Part shown: positions 12,000-24,894 of the stretch, in pieces
Layout of the letters: the number at the start of each line of letters is the position of its first letter
Position numbering within the stretch: position 1 is the first letter of the stretch
Assembly: GCF_029227915.1 (NCBI RefSeq)
Contig: NC_079876.1
Span: forward strand, 3,722,001-3,786,000
Length of the DNA: 64,000 bases
Reading direction: 5' to 3'
Origin: Hydractinia symbiolongicarpus
Lineage: Eukaryota > Cnidaria > Hydrozoa > Anthoathecata > Hydractiniidae
The notes under the pieces: model-generated
What the model was told of the DNA's origin: nothing
The model's database searches: none
The model's input: only the letters and a program-made list of their open reading frames with translations
Translations under genes and position numbers: made by a program

Positions 12000-14928
12000 G
12001 AGTTGCGGCAATCATGTCAAATTGAGATGAATGTTATTTCTTGGAGTCCAATTCTCTCACTTATCACATTCATCAGGTCACAGTCCAAAGTTAGTTCAAT
12101 TAAGTCCCAAATTCAAAAGTTTCACTGTTAAAAGCGATGCAACCTAGTAATAACAGATAAATATCGCTAAATACATGTTGGTACGAATATGTGACGCAAC
12201 CGTTGTAACTGAAGCGGATTGATTCCGTTAGAAAGTCAATGAAATGTAGCTCTTGAAAGTGTCGCTATTTCTTCAGGGCGCGATAACGGCTAGGATTTGT
12301 CCCACAGTGAAAATGACTTATTTATCTAAATTTATAAATCAAGCGCTACCACAGCGCCCAGTGTAATCGCTGAGTTCCGGTAAGCACATCAAATTAAGAA
12401 GAATGTTATTTCTTGGAGTCCAATTGTCTCATTTATCACATATATCAGGTCGCAGTCCAAAAGTAGTTCAATTAAGTCCCACAGTCAATTGTTTCATTGT
12501 TAAAAGCGATGCAATCTAATAATATCAGAAAAATATCGCTAAATACATGTTGGTACGAATATGTGACCCAACCATTGTAAATCAAACGGACTGTCACCGT
12601 TAGAAAGTCAATGAAATGTAGTTTTTGAAACTGTCGCTATTCTTCAGCGCGAGATAACGGTTAGGATTGGTCCCACGGTAAAAATTGAATTATTTATCTA
12701 AATTTTTAAATGAAGCGCTACCACAGCGCCTAGTGTAATCGCTGAGTTCTGGCAATCATGTCAAATTAAGATGAATGTTATTTCTTGGAGTCCAATTGTC
12801 TCATTTATCATATTTATCAGGTCACAGTCCAAAGTTAGTTCAATTATGTCCCACATTCAATCGTTTCACTGTTAAAAGCGATGCAACCTAGTAATATCAG
12901 ATAAATATCGCTAAATACATGTTGGTAGGAATATGTGACCCAACCGTTGTAACTCAAAGGGACTGACATCGATAGAAAGTCCGTGAAAAGTAATATTTGA
13001 AACTGTCTCCATTTCTTCAGCGCGCGCTAACGGTTAGGATTCGTCCCACGGCTAAAAAATGACTTTTTTATCTTAATTTTCAACTGAAACCCTACCACAG
13101 AGACCAGTGTAATCCCTGAGTTGCGGCAATCATGTCAAATTAAGAAGAGTGTTATTTCTTGGAGTTCAATTGTCTTACTTTTACATTTATAAGGTCACAG
13201 CCCAAAATCAGTTCAATTAAGTCCCACAGTCAATCGTTTCACTGTTAAAAGCGATACAACCTAGCAATACCGGAAAGATATCAAGAAATACATGTTGGTA
13301 CGAATATGTGACTCAACCGTTGTAACACAAACGGATTGATACTGTTAAAAAGCCAATGAAATGTAGTTTTTGAAACTGTCGCTATTTCTTCAGCGCGCGA
13401 TAACGGATAGGATTGGTCCCACAGTAAAGAATGACTTATTAATCTAAACTCTTAAATGAAGCACTACCACAGCGGCCAGTGTAATTGCTGAGTTCCGGCA
13501 ATCATGTCAAATTAAGAAGAATTTTAATTCTTGGAGATCAATTGTCTCACTTATAATATTTATCAGGTCACAGTCCAAAGTTAGTTCAATTAAGTCCCAC
13601 AGTCAGTCGTTTTATTGTTAAAAGCGATACAATCTAGTAATATCAGAAAAATATCGCTAAATACTTGTTGGTACGAATATGTGACGCAACCGTTGTAACT
13701 GAAGCGGATTGGTACCGTTAGAAAGTCAATGAAATGTAGCTCTTGAAAGTGTCGCTATTTCTTCAGGGCGCGATAACGGCTAGGATTGGTCCCACAGTGA
13801 AAATGACTTATTTATCTAAATTTATAAATCAAGCGCTACCACAGCGCCCAGTGTAATCGTTGAGTTCCGGCAAGCACATCAAATTAAGAAGAATGTTATT
13901 TCTTGGGGTCCAATTGTCTCATTTATCACATTTATCAGGTCGCAGTCCAAAAGTAGTTCAATTAAGTCCCACAGTCAATTGTTTCATTGTTAAAAGCGAT
14001 GCAATCTAGTAATATCAGAAAAATATCGCTAAATGCATGTTGGTACGAATATGTGACCCAACCATTGTAAATCAAACGGACTATCACCGTTAGAAAGTCA
14101 ATGAAATGTAGTTTTTGAAACTGTCGCTATTCTTCAGCGCGAGATAACGGCTAGGATTGGTCCCACGGTAAAAATTGACTTATTTATCTAAATTTTTAAA
14201 TGAAGCGCTACCACAGCGCCTAGTGTAATCGCTGAGTTCTGGCAATCATGTCAAATTAAGATGAATGTTTTTTCTTGGAGCCCAATTGTCTCATTTATCA
14301 TATTTATCAGGTCACAGTCCAAAGTTAGTGCAATTAAGTCCCACATTCAATCGTTTCACTGTTAAAAGCGATGCAACCTAGTAATATCAGATAAATATCG
14401 CTAAATACATGTTGGTAGGAATATGTGACCCAACCGTTGTAACTCAAAGGGACTGACATCGATAGAAAGTCCGTGAAAAGTAATATTTGAAACTGTCTCT
14501 ATTTCTTCAGGGCGCGCTAACGGTTAGGATTCGTCCCACGGCTAAAAATGACTTTTTTATCTTAATATTCAACTGAAGCGCTACCACAGGGACCAGTGTA
14601 ATCCCTGAGTTGCGGCAATCATGTCAAATTAAGAAGAGTGTTATTTCTTGGAGTCCAATTTTCTTACTTTTACATTTATAAGGTCACAGCCCAAAATCAG
14701 TTCAATTAAGTCCCACAGTCAATCGTTTCACTGTTAAAAGCGATACAACCTAGTAATACCGGAGAGATATCAAGAAATACATGTTGGTACGAATATGTGA
14801 CTCAACCGTTGTAACACAAACGGATTGATACTGTTAAAAAGTCAATGAAATGTAGTTTTTGAAACTGTCGCTATTTCTTCAGCGCGCGATAACGGATAGG
14901 ATTGGTCCCACAGTAAAGAATGACTTAT
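12000..14928 (+). repeat. 11-monomer HOR, second copy
   Basis: Second copy of the unit described at 7905-10835, with monomer starts 12272, 12643, 13016, 13389, 13762, 14133 and 14506. It ends inside the monomer at 14878, which begins as C (ACGGATAGGATTGG) and switches to F-like sequence (TTTATCTAAATTTATAAATC) near 14925. One segment, 8283-8363 in the first copy, does not match the second and appears to be a conversion patch from an A-type monomer. Confidence 0.85.
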
Positions 14929-17483
14929 TTATCTAAATTTATAAATCAAGCGCTACCACAGCGCCCAGTGTAATCGCTGAGTTCCGGAAGCACATCAAAT
15001 TAAGAAGAATGTTATTTCTTGGAGTCCAATTGTCTCATTTATCACATTTATCAGGTGGCTGTCCAAAAGTAGTTCAATTAAGTCCCACAGTCAATTGTTT
15101 CATTGTTAAAAGCGATGCAATCTAGTAACATCAGAAAAATATCGCTAAATACATGTTGGTACGAATAGGCGACCCAACCATTGTAAATCAAACGGACTGT
15201 CACCGTTAGAAAGTCAATGAAATGTAGTTTTTGAAACTGTCGCTATTCTTCAGCGCGAGATAACGGCTAGGATTGGTCCCACGGTAAAAATTGACTTATT
15301 TATCTAAATTTTTAAATAAAGCGCTACCACAGGGACAAGTGTAATCCCTGAGTTACGGCAATCATGTCAAATTAAGAAGAGTGTTATTTCCTGGAGTCCA
15401 ATTGTCTTACTTTTACATTTATAAGGTCACAGCCCAAAATCAGTTCAATTAAGTCCCACAGTCAATCGTTTCACTGTTAAAAGCGATACAACCTAGTAAT
15501 ACCGGAAAGATATCAAGAAATACATGTTGGTACGAATATGTGACTCAACCATTGTAACACAAACGGATTGATACTGTTAAAAAGTCAATGAAATGTAGTT
15601 TTTGAAACTGTCGCTATTTCTTCAGCGCGCGATAACGGATAGGATTGGTCCCACAGTAAAGAATGACTTATTAATCTAAACTCTTAAATGAAGCACTACC
15701 ACAGCGACCAGTGTAATCGCTGAGTTCCGGTAATCATGTGAAATTAAGAAGAATTTTAATTCTTGGAGATCAATTGTCTCACTTATGATATTTATCAGGT
15801 CACAGTCCAAAGTTAGTTCAATTAAGTGCCACAGTCACTCGTTTCATTGTTTAACGCGATGCAATCTAGTAATATCAAAAAACATCGCTAAATACATGTT
15901 GGTACGAATATGTGACCCAACCGTTGTAACTCAAACGAACTGACACCGTTAGAAAGTCAATGAAATATAGTTTTTGAAACTGTCGCTATTTCTTCAGGGC
16001 GCGATAACGGCTAGGATTGGTCCCACAGTAAAGAATGACTTATTTATCTAAACTCTTAAATGAAGCGCTACCACAGCGCCCAGTATAATCGCTGAGTTCC
16101 GGCAATCATGTCAAATTAAGAAGAATGTTACTTCTTGGAGTTCAATTGCCTCACTTATAATATTTATTATGTCACAGTCCAAAGTTAGTTCAATTATGTC
16201 CCACAGTCAATCGTTTCATTGTTAAAAGCGATGCAATCTAGTAATATGAGAAAAATATTGCTAAATACATGTTGGTACGAATATGTGACCCAACCGCTGT
16301 AACTCAAACGAACTGACACCGTTAGAAAGTCAATGAAATGTAGTTTTTGAAACTGTCACTTTTCTTCAGCGCGAGATAACGGCTAGGATTGGTCCCACAG
16401 TAAAGAATGACTTATTAATCTAAACTCTTAAATGAAGCACTACCACAGCGGCCAGTGTAATCGCTGAGTTCTGGCAATCATGTCAAATTAAGAAGAATTT
16501 TAATTCTTGGAGATCAATTGTCTCACTTATAATATTTATCAGGTCACAGTCCAAAGTTAGTTCAATTAAGTCCCACAGTCAGTCGTTTCATTGTTAAAAG
16601 CGATGCAATCTAGTAATATCAGGAAAAAATCGCTAAATACATGTTGGTACGAATATGTGACCCAACCGTTGTAACTCAAACGAACTGACACCGTTAGAAA
16701 GTCAATGAAATATAGTTTTTGAAACTGTCGCTATTTCTTCAGCGCGCGATAACGGCTAGGATTGGTCCCACCGTAAAGAATGACTTATTTATCTAAATTT
16801 TTAAATGAAGCGCTACCTCAGCGCCCAGTGTAGTCGCTGAGTTGCGGCAATCATGTCAAATTGAGATGAATGTTATTTTTTTGAGTCCAATTCTCTCACT
16901 TATCACATTTATTAGGTCACAGTCCAAAGTTAGTTCACTTAAGTCCCACAGTCAGTCGTTTCATTGTTAAAAGCGATGCAATCTAGTAATATCACAAAAA
17001 AATCGCTAAATACATGTTGGTACGAATATGTGACCCAACCGTTGTAACTCAAACGAACTGACAACGTTAGAAAGTCAATGAAATGTAGTTTTTGAAAGTG
17101 CCGCAATTTCTTCAGCGCGCGATTACGGCTAGGATTGGTCCCACAGTAAAGTATGACTTACTTATCTAAACTCTTAAATGAAGCGCTACCACAGCGCCCA
17201 GTGTAATCGCTGAGTTCCGGCAATCATGTCAAATTAAGATGAATGTTATTTCTTGGAGTCCAATTGACTCATTTATCACATTTATAAGGTCACAGCCCAA
17301 AATCGGTTCAATAAAGTCCCACAGTCAATCGTTTCACTGTTAAAAGCGATACAACCTAGTAATACCGGAAAGATATAACGAAATACATGTTGGTACGAAT
17401 ATGTGACTCAACCGTTGTAACTCAGACGGATTGATACTGTCAGAGAGTCAATGAAACGTAGTTTTTGAAACTGTCTCTGTTTC
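14929..17483 (+). repeat. Irregular satellite zone without a clear HOR
   Basis: Monomers start at 14878, 15249, 15621, 15993, 16365, 16738 and 17111. They are C-, A/B- and D-like mixtures with no constant period I could find and with more private changes than their neighbours, for example TAGGCGACCC at 15166 within the otherwise conserved AATATGTGAC segment, and GTTTAACGCGATGC near 15850. It separates the left 11-mer block from the right-hand blocks. Confidence 0.75.
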
Positions 17484-17817
17484 TTCAGCGCGGGATAACG
17501 GCTAGGATTTTTAAATGAAGCGCTACCACAGCGCCCAGTGTAATCGCTGAGTTCCGGCAATCATGTCAAATTAAGATGAATGTTATTTCTTGGAGTCCAA
17601 TTGTCTCATATATCACTTTTATCAGGTCACAATCCAAAGTTAGTTCAATAAGTCCCACATTCAATCTTTCACTGTTAAAAGCGATGCAACCTAGTAATAA
17701 CAGATAAATATCGCTAAATACATGTTGGTACGAATATGTGACACAACCGTTGTAACTCAAACGGACTGACATCGTAGAAAGTCAGTGAAATGTAGTATTT
17801 GTAACTGTCTTCATTTC
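17484..17817 (+). repeat. Short monomer, 334 bp (internal deletion)
   Basis: After GATAACGGCTAGG the sequence jumps straight to ATTTTTAAATGAAGCG, losing about 37 bp that normally hold GGTCCCACAGTAAA and the following AT-rich stretch. An ATT is present on both sides in intact monomers, so a deletion at short homology is likely. Two further single-base losses (GTTCAATAAGTCCC, CAATCTTTCAC) bring the length to 334. A 68-codon open frame on the minus strand (17566-17772) exists only because of these changes and is not a gene. Confidence 0.88.
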
Positions 17818-18192
17818 TTCAGCACGCGCTAAAGGCTGGGATTGGTCCCACAGTTAAAAAACGACTTTTTTATCTTAATTTTTAAATGAAGCGCTACCAC
17901 AGCGCCCAGTGTAATCGCTGAGTTCCAGCAATCATGTCAAATTAAGAAGAATGTTATTTCTTGGAGTCCAATTGTCTCATATATCACATTTATCAGGTCA
18001 CAGTCCAAAGTTAGTTCAATTAAGTCCCACAGTCAATAGTTTCACTGTTAAAAGCGATACAACCTAGTAATACCGGAAAGATATCACAAAATACATGTTG
18101 GTAGGAATATGTGACGCAACCGTTGTAACTGAAGCGGATTGACACCGTTAGAAAGTCAATGAAACGTAGTTTTTGAAACTGTCGCTATTTTT

Positions 18193-18506
18193 TTCAGCGC
18201 GCGATAACAGCTAGGATTGGTCCCACAGTAAAAATGACTTATTTATTCACGTCAAATTAAGAAGGATGTTATTTCTTGGAGTCCAAATGTCTCAATTATC
18301 ACATTCAGCAGGTTACAGTCCAAAGTTAGTTCATTTAAGTCCCACAGTCAATCGTTTCATTGTTAAAAGCGATGCAACCTAGTATTATCAGAAAAATATC
18401 GCCAAATACATGTTGGTACGAATATGTGACCCAACCGTTGTAACTCAAACGGACTGACACCGTTAGAAAGTCACTGAAATGTACTTTTTGAAACTGTCGC
18501 TATTTC
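18193..18506 (+). repeat. Short monomer O, 314 bp, copy 1
   Basis: About 59 bp are missing between CTTATTTA and TCACGTCAAATTAAG. The loss removes the AT-rich element and both GC-rich inverted repeats (GCGCT...AGCGC and CAGCG...CGCTG). This copy joins as TTTATTCACG; the four later copies join as TTTAATCACG. Its second half (CCAAATGTCTCAATTATC, CATTCAGCAGGTTACAG) is the same as in the copies at 44064 and 51091. Confidence 0.9.
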
Positions 18507-19309
18507 TTCAGCGCGCGATAACGGCTAGGATTGGTCCCACAGTAACAATTGACTTATTTCTCTAAATTTTTAAATGAAGCGCTACCACAGCGCCCAATGC
18601 AATCGCTGAGTTTCGGCAATCATGTCAAATTAAGGAGAACGTTACTTCTTGGAGTTCAATTATCTCACTTATAATATTTATCAGGTCGCAGTCCAAATAT
18701 AGTTCAATTAAGTCCCACAGTCAATCGTTTCACTGTTAAAAGCGATACAACCTAGTAATACCGGAAAGATATCACGAAATACATGTTCGTACGAATATGT
18801 GACTCAACCGTTGTAACACAAACGGATTGATACTGTTAGAAAGTCAATGAAATGTAGGTTTTAAAACTGTCTCTATTTCTTCAGCGCGGGATAACGGCTA
18901 GGATTGGTCCCACAGTGAAAATGACTTATTCATCTCAATTTTTAAATGAAGCGCTACCACAGCGCCCAGTGTAATCGCTGAGTTCCGGCAAACATGTCAA
19001 ATTAAGATGAATGTTATTTCATGGAGTCCAGTTTTCTCATTTATCTCATTTATCAGGTCACAGTCCAAAGTTAGTTCAATTAAGTCCCAGATACAATTGT
19101 TTCACTGTTAAAAGCGATGCAACCTAGTAATATCAGATAAATATCGCTAAATACATGTTGGTACAAATATGTGACCCAACCGTTGTTACTCAAACGGACT
19201 GACATCGATAGAAAGTCCGTGAAATGTAGTTTTTAAAACTGCCTCTATTTCTTCAGCGCGCGCTAACTGCTAGGATTCGTGCCACGGCTAAAAAGTGACT
19301 TTTTTATCT
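18507..19309 (+). repeat. Irregular monomers between the O monomer and the 5-mer block
   Basis: Monomers start at 18507, 18880 and 19252. They carry mixed subtype markers (ATCACGAAATACATGTTCG, GGATAACGGC, TTAAAACTG) and no HOR partner at constant spacing. GGATAACGG at the monomer start first becomes common here and is frequent to the right, so this zone is where the subtype make-up of the array changes. Confidence 0.7.
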
Positions 19310-22300
19310 TAATTTCAAATTAAGCGCTACCACAGGGACCAGTGAAATCGCTGAGTTGCGGCAATCATGTGAAATTAAGAAGAATGTTATTTCTTGGAGT
19401 CCATTTGTCTTACTTTTTCTTTTATAAGGTCACAGCCCAAAATCAGTCCAATTAAGTCCCACAGTCAATCGTTTCACTGTTAAAAGCGATACAACCTAGT
19501 AATACCGGAAAGATATCACAAAATACATGTTGGTACGAATATGTGACTCAACTGTTGTAACACAAACGGATTTATACTGTTAGAAAGTCAATGAAATGTA
19601 GTTTTTGAAACTGTCTCTAATTCTTCAGCGCGGGATAACGGCTAGGATTGGTCCCACGGTAAAAATTGACATATTCATCTCAATTTTTAAATGAAGCGCT
19701 ACCACAGCGCCCAGTGTAATCGCTGAGTTCCGGCAAGCACATCAAATTAAGAAGAATGTTATTTCTTGGAGTCCAATTGTCTCATATATCACATTTATCA
19801 GGTCGCTGTCCAAAAGTAGTTCAATTAAGTCCCACAGTCAATTGTTTCATTGTTAAAAGCGATGCAATCTAGTAATATCAGAAAAATATCGCTTAATACA
19901 TGTTGGTACGAATATGTGACCCAACCATTGTAAATCAAGCGGACTGTCACCGTTAGAAAGTCAATGAAATGTAGTTTTTGAAACTGTCGCTATTCTTCAG
20001 CGCGAGATAACGGCTAGGATTGGTCCCACGGTAAAAATTGACTTATTTATCTAAATTTTTAAATGAAGCGCTACCACAGCGCCTAGTGTAATGGCTGAGT
20101 TCTGGCAATCATGTCAAATTAAGATGAATTTTATTTCTTGGAGTCCAATTGTCTCATTTATCATATTTATCAGGTCACAGTCCAAAGTTAGTTCAATTAA
20201 GTCCCACATTCAATCGTTTCACTGTTAAAAGCGAAGCAACCTAGTAATATCAGATAAATATCGCTAAATACATGTTGGTAGGAATATGTGACCCAACCGT
20301 TGTAACTCAAAGGGACTGACATCGATAGAAAGTCCGTGAAAAGTAATATTTGAAACTGTCTCTATTTCTTCAGCGCGCGCTAACGGTTAGGATTCGTCCC
20401 ACAGTAAAAGGTGGGTTTTTTATCTTAATTTCAAATTAAGCGCTACCACAGGGACCAGTGTAATCCCTGAGTTGCGGCAATCATGTCAAATTAAGAAGAG
20501 TGTTATTTCTTGGAGTCCAGTTGTCTTACTTTTACATTTATAAGGTCACAGCCCAAAATCAGTTCAATTAAGTCCCACAGTCAATCGTTTCACTGTTAAA
20601 AGCGATACAACCTAGTAATACCGGAAAGATATCAAGAAATATATGTTGGTACGAATATGTGACTCAACCGTTGTAACACAAACGGATTGATACTGTTAAA
20701 AAGTCAATGAAATGTAGTTTTTGAAACTGTCGCTATTTCTTCAGCGCGCGATAACGGATAGGATTGGTCCCACAGTAAAGAATGACTTATTAATCTAAAC
20801 TCTTAATTGAAGCACTACCACAACGGCCAGTGTAATCGCTGAGTTACGGCAATCATGTGAAATTCAGAAGAATTTTAATTCTTGGAGATCAATTGTCTCA
20901 CTTATGATATTTATCAGGTCACAGTCCAAAGTTAGTTCAATTAAGTCCCACAGTCAGTCGTTTCATTGTTAAAAGCGATGCAATCTAGTAATATCAGAAA
21001 AATATCGCTAAGTACATGTTGGTACGAATATGTGACCCAACCGTTGTAACTCAAACGAACTGACACCGTTAGAAAGTCAATGAAATGTAGTTTTTGAAAC
21101 TGTCGCTATTTCTTCAGCGCGCGATAACGGCTAGGATTGGTCCCACAGTAAAGAATGACTTATTTATCTTAATTTCAAATTAAGCGCTACCACAGGGACC
21201 AGTGAAATCGCGGAGTTGCGGCAATCATGTGAAATTAAGAAGAATGTTATTTCTTGGAGTCCATTTGTCTTACTTTTTCTTTTATAAGGTCACAGCCCAA
21301 AATCAGTCCAATTAAGTCCCACAGTCAATCGTTTCACTGTTAAAAGCGATACAACCTAGTAATACCGGAAAGATATCACAAAATACATGTTGGTACGAAT
21401 ATGTGACTCAACTGTTGTAACACAAATGGATTTATACTGTTAGAAAGTCAATGAAATGTAGTTTTTGAAACTGTCTCTATTTCTTCAGCGCGGGATAACG
21501 GCTAGGATTGGTCCCACGGTAAAAATTGACATATTCATCTCAATTTTTAAATGAAGCGCTACCACAGCGCCCAGTGTAATCGCTGAGTTCCGGCAAGCAC
21601 ATCAAATTAAGAAGAATGTTATTTCTTGGAGTCCAATTGTCTCATATATCACATTTATCAGGTCGCTGTCCAAAAGTAGTTCAATTAAGTCCCACAGTCA
21701 ATTGTTTCATTGTTAAAAGCGATGCAATCTAGTAATATCAAAAAAATATCGCTTAATACATGTTGGTACGAATATGTGACCCAACCATTGTAAATCAAGC
21801 GGACTGTCACCCTTAGAAAGTCAATGAAATGTAGTTTTTGAAACTGTCGCTATTCTTCAGCGCGAGATAACGGCTAGGATAGGTCCCACGGTAAAAATTG
21901 ACTTATTTATCTAAATTTTTAAATGAAACGCTACCACAGCGCCTAGTGTAATGGCTGAGTTCTGGCAATCATGTCAAATTAAGATGAATTTTATTTCTTG
22001 GAGTCCAATTGTCTCATTTATCATATTTATCAGGTCACAGTCCAAAGTTAGTTCAATTAAGTCCCACATTCAATCGTTTCACTGTTAAAAGCGAAGCAAC
22101 CTAGTAATATCAGATAAATATCGCTAAATACATGTTGGTAGGAATATGTGACCCAACCGTTGTAACTCAAAGGGACTGACATCGATAGAAAGTCCGTGAA
22201 AAGTAATATTTGAAACTGTCTCTATTTCTTCAGCGCGCTAACGGTTAGGATTCGTCCCACAGTAAAAGGTGGGTTTGTTATCTTAATTTCAAATTAAGCG

Positions 22301-23025
22301 CTACCACAGGGACCAGTGTAATCCCTGAGTTGCGGCAATCATGTCAAATTAAGAAGAGTGTTATTTCTTGGAGTCCAGTTGTCTTACTTTTACATTTATA
22401 AGGTCACAGCCCAAAATCAGTTCAATTAAGTCCCACAGTCAATCGTTTCACTGTTAAAAGCGATACAACCTAGTAATACCGGAAAGATATCAAGAAATAT
22501 ATGTTGGTACGAATATCTGACTCAACCGTTGTACCACAAACGGATTGATACTGTTAAAAAGTCAATGAAATGTAGTTTTTGAAACTGTCGCTATTTCTTC
22601 AGCGCGCGATAACGGATAGGATTGGTCCCACAGTAAAGAATGACTTATTAATCTAAACTCTTAAATGAAGCACTACCACAACGGCCAGTGTAATCGCTGA
22701 GTTACGGCAATCATGTGAAATTCAGAAGAATTTTAATTCTTGGAGATCAATTGTCTCACTTATGATATTTATCAGGTCACAGTCCAAAGTTAGTTCAATT
22801 AAGTCCCACAGTCAGTCGTTTCATTGTTAAAAGCGATGCAATCTAGTAATATCAGAAAAATATCGCTAAGTACATGTTGGTACGAATATGTGACCCAACC
22901 GTTGTAACTCAAACGAACTGACACCGTTAGAAAGTCAATGAAATGTGGTTTTTGAAACTGTCGCTATTTCTTCAGCGCGCGATAACGGCTAGGATTGGTC
23001 CCACAGTAAAGAATGACTTATTTAT
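19310..23025 (+). repeat. Tandem 5-monomer HOR, period ~1860 bp (two copies)
   Basis: Monomer starts 19252, 19624, 19996, 20369, 20740 recur as 21113, 21484, 21856, 22229, 22598, at an offset of 1860 bp falling to 1858 after small losses in the second copy (CAGCGCTAACGG at 22230). Shared markers are AATTTCAAATTAAGCG, TTACTTTTTCTTTTATAAGG (19410 and 21270), GTAATGGCTGAGTTCTGG (20090 and 21950), GCGAAGCAACC (20231 and 22091) and AAAGGTGGGTTT (20407 and 22264). The junction lies inside the monomer at 21113, which starts as a generic monomer and becomes B-like at about 21168. Confidence 0.9.
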
Positions 23026-24894
23026 CTAAACTCTTAAATGAAGCGCTACCACAGCGCCCAGTGTAATCGCTGAGTTCCGGCAATCATGTCAAATTAAGAA
23101 GATTGTTACTTCTTGGAGTTCAATTGTCTCACTTATAATATTTATCAGGTCACAGTCCAAAGTTAGTTCAATTAAGTCCCACAGTCAATCGTTTCATTGT
23201 TAAAAGCGATGCAATCTAGTAATATGAGAAAAATATTGCTAAATACATGTTGGTACGATTATGTGACCCACCCGTTGTAACTCAAACGAACTGACACCGT
23301 TAGAAAGTCAATGAAATGTAGTTTTTGAAACTGTCGCTATTTCTTCAGGGCGCAATAACGGCTAGGATTGGTCCCACAGTAAAGAATGACTTATTTATCT
23401 AAACTCTTAAATGAAGCGCTACCACAGCGCCCAGTGTAATCGCTAAGTTCCGGCAAACATGTCAAATTAAGATGAATGTTATTTCATGGAGTCCAATTGT
23501 CTCATTTATCACATTTATCAGGTCACAGTCCAAAGTTAGTTCAATTAAGTCCCACATACAATTGTTTCACTGTTAAAAGCGATGCAACCTAGTAATATCA
23601 GATAAATATCGCTAAATACATGTTCGTACAAATATGTGACCCAACCGTTGTAACTCAAACGGACTGACATCGATAGAAAGTCGGTGAAATGTAGTTTTTA
23701 AAACTGTCTCTATTTCTTCAGCGCGCTAACGGCTAGGATTCGTCCCACGGCTAAAAATTGACTTTTTTATCTTAATTTTTAAATTAAGCGCTACCACAGC
23801 GCCCAGTGTAATCGCTGAGTTCCGGCAAGCACATTAAATTAAGAAGAATGTTATTTCTTGGAGTCCAAAATCAGTTCAATAAAGCCCCACAGTCAATCGT
23901 TTCACTGTTAAAAGCGATACAACCTAGTAATACCGGAAAGATATCACGAAATACATGTTGGTACGAATATGTGACTCAACCGTTGTAACTCAAACGGATT
24001 GAGACTGTTAGAAAGTCAATAAAACGTAGTTTTTGAAACTGTCTCTGTTTCTCCAGCGCACGATAACGGTTAGGATTGGTCCCACGGTAAAAAATGACTT
24101 ATTTATCTAAGTTTTTAAATGAAGCGCTGCCACAGCGCCCAGTGTAATCGCTGAGTTCCGGCAATCATGTCAAATTGATATGAAGGTTATTTCCTGGAGT
24201 CAAATTCTCTCACTTATCACATTCATCAGCTCACAGTCCAAAGTTAGTTCAATTAAGTCCCAAATTCAATCGTTTCACTGTTAAAAGCGATGCAACCTAG
24301 TAATAACAGATAAATATCGCTAAATACATGTTGGTACGAATATGTGACGCAACCGTTGTAACTGAAGCGGATTGATACCGTTAGAAAGTCAATAAAATGT
24401 AGCTATTGAAAGTGTCGCTATTTCTTCAGGACGCGATAACGGCTAGGATTGGTCCCACAGTGAAAATGACTTATTTATCTAAATTTATAAATCAAGCGCT
24501 ACCACAGCGCCCAGTGTAATCGCTGAGTTCCGGCAATCATGTCAAATTAGGAAGAATGTTACTTCTTGGAGTCCAATTGTCTCATTTATCACATTTATCA
24601 GGTCACAGTCCAAAGTTAGTTCAATTAAGTCCCACATACAATTGTTTCACTGTTAAAAGCGATGCAACCTACTAATATCAGATAAATATCGCTAAATACA
24701 TGTTGGTACAAATATGTGACCCAACCGTTGTAACTCAAACGGACTGACATCGATAGAAAGTCCGTGAAATGTAGTTTTTAAAACTGTCTCTATTTCTTCA
24801 GCGCGCGCTAACGGCTAGGATTCGTCCCACGGGTAAAAAGTGACTTTTTTATCTTAATTTTCAAATTCAGCGCTACCGCAGGGACCAGTGAAAT
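23026..24894 (+). repeat. Irregular zone including a 335-bp short monomer
   Basis: Monomers start at 22971, 23344, 23717, 24052, 24425 and 24797. The one at 23717 is only 335 bp: after CTTGGAGTCC it jumps to AAAATCAGTTCAATAAAG, losing about 37 bp around the TTGTCTCATTTATC segment. A CC(C)AAA sequence occurs at both ends in intact monomers, again fitting deletion at short homology. The monomer at 24052 begins TCCAGCGCACG, an altered phase marker. No constant HOR period is visible. Confidence 0.78.

Noticed and set aside
17566-17772. 68-codon open frame on the minus strand
   Set aside because: It depends on small deletions in the 334-bp monomer; the same frame is closed in neighbouring monomers, and the protein resembles nothing I know.
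24813-24836. CENP-B box-like sequence (TTCG...CGGG) in B-type monomers
   Set aside because: The box needs seven bases between TTCG and CGGG with an A at a fixed place; here only five separate them, and most monomers have CGGC. No monomer read shows a proper match.
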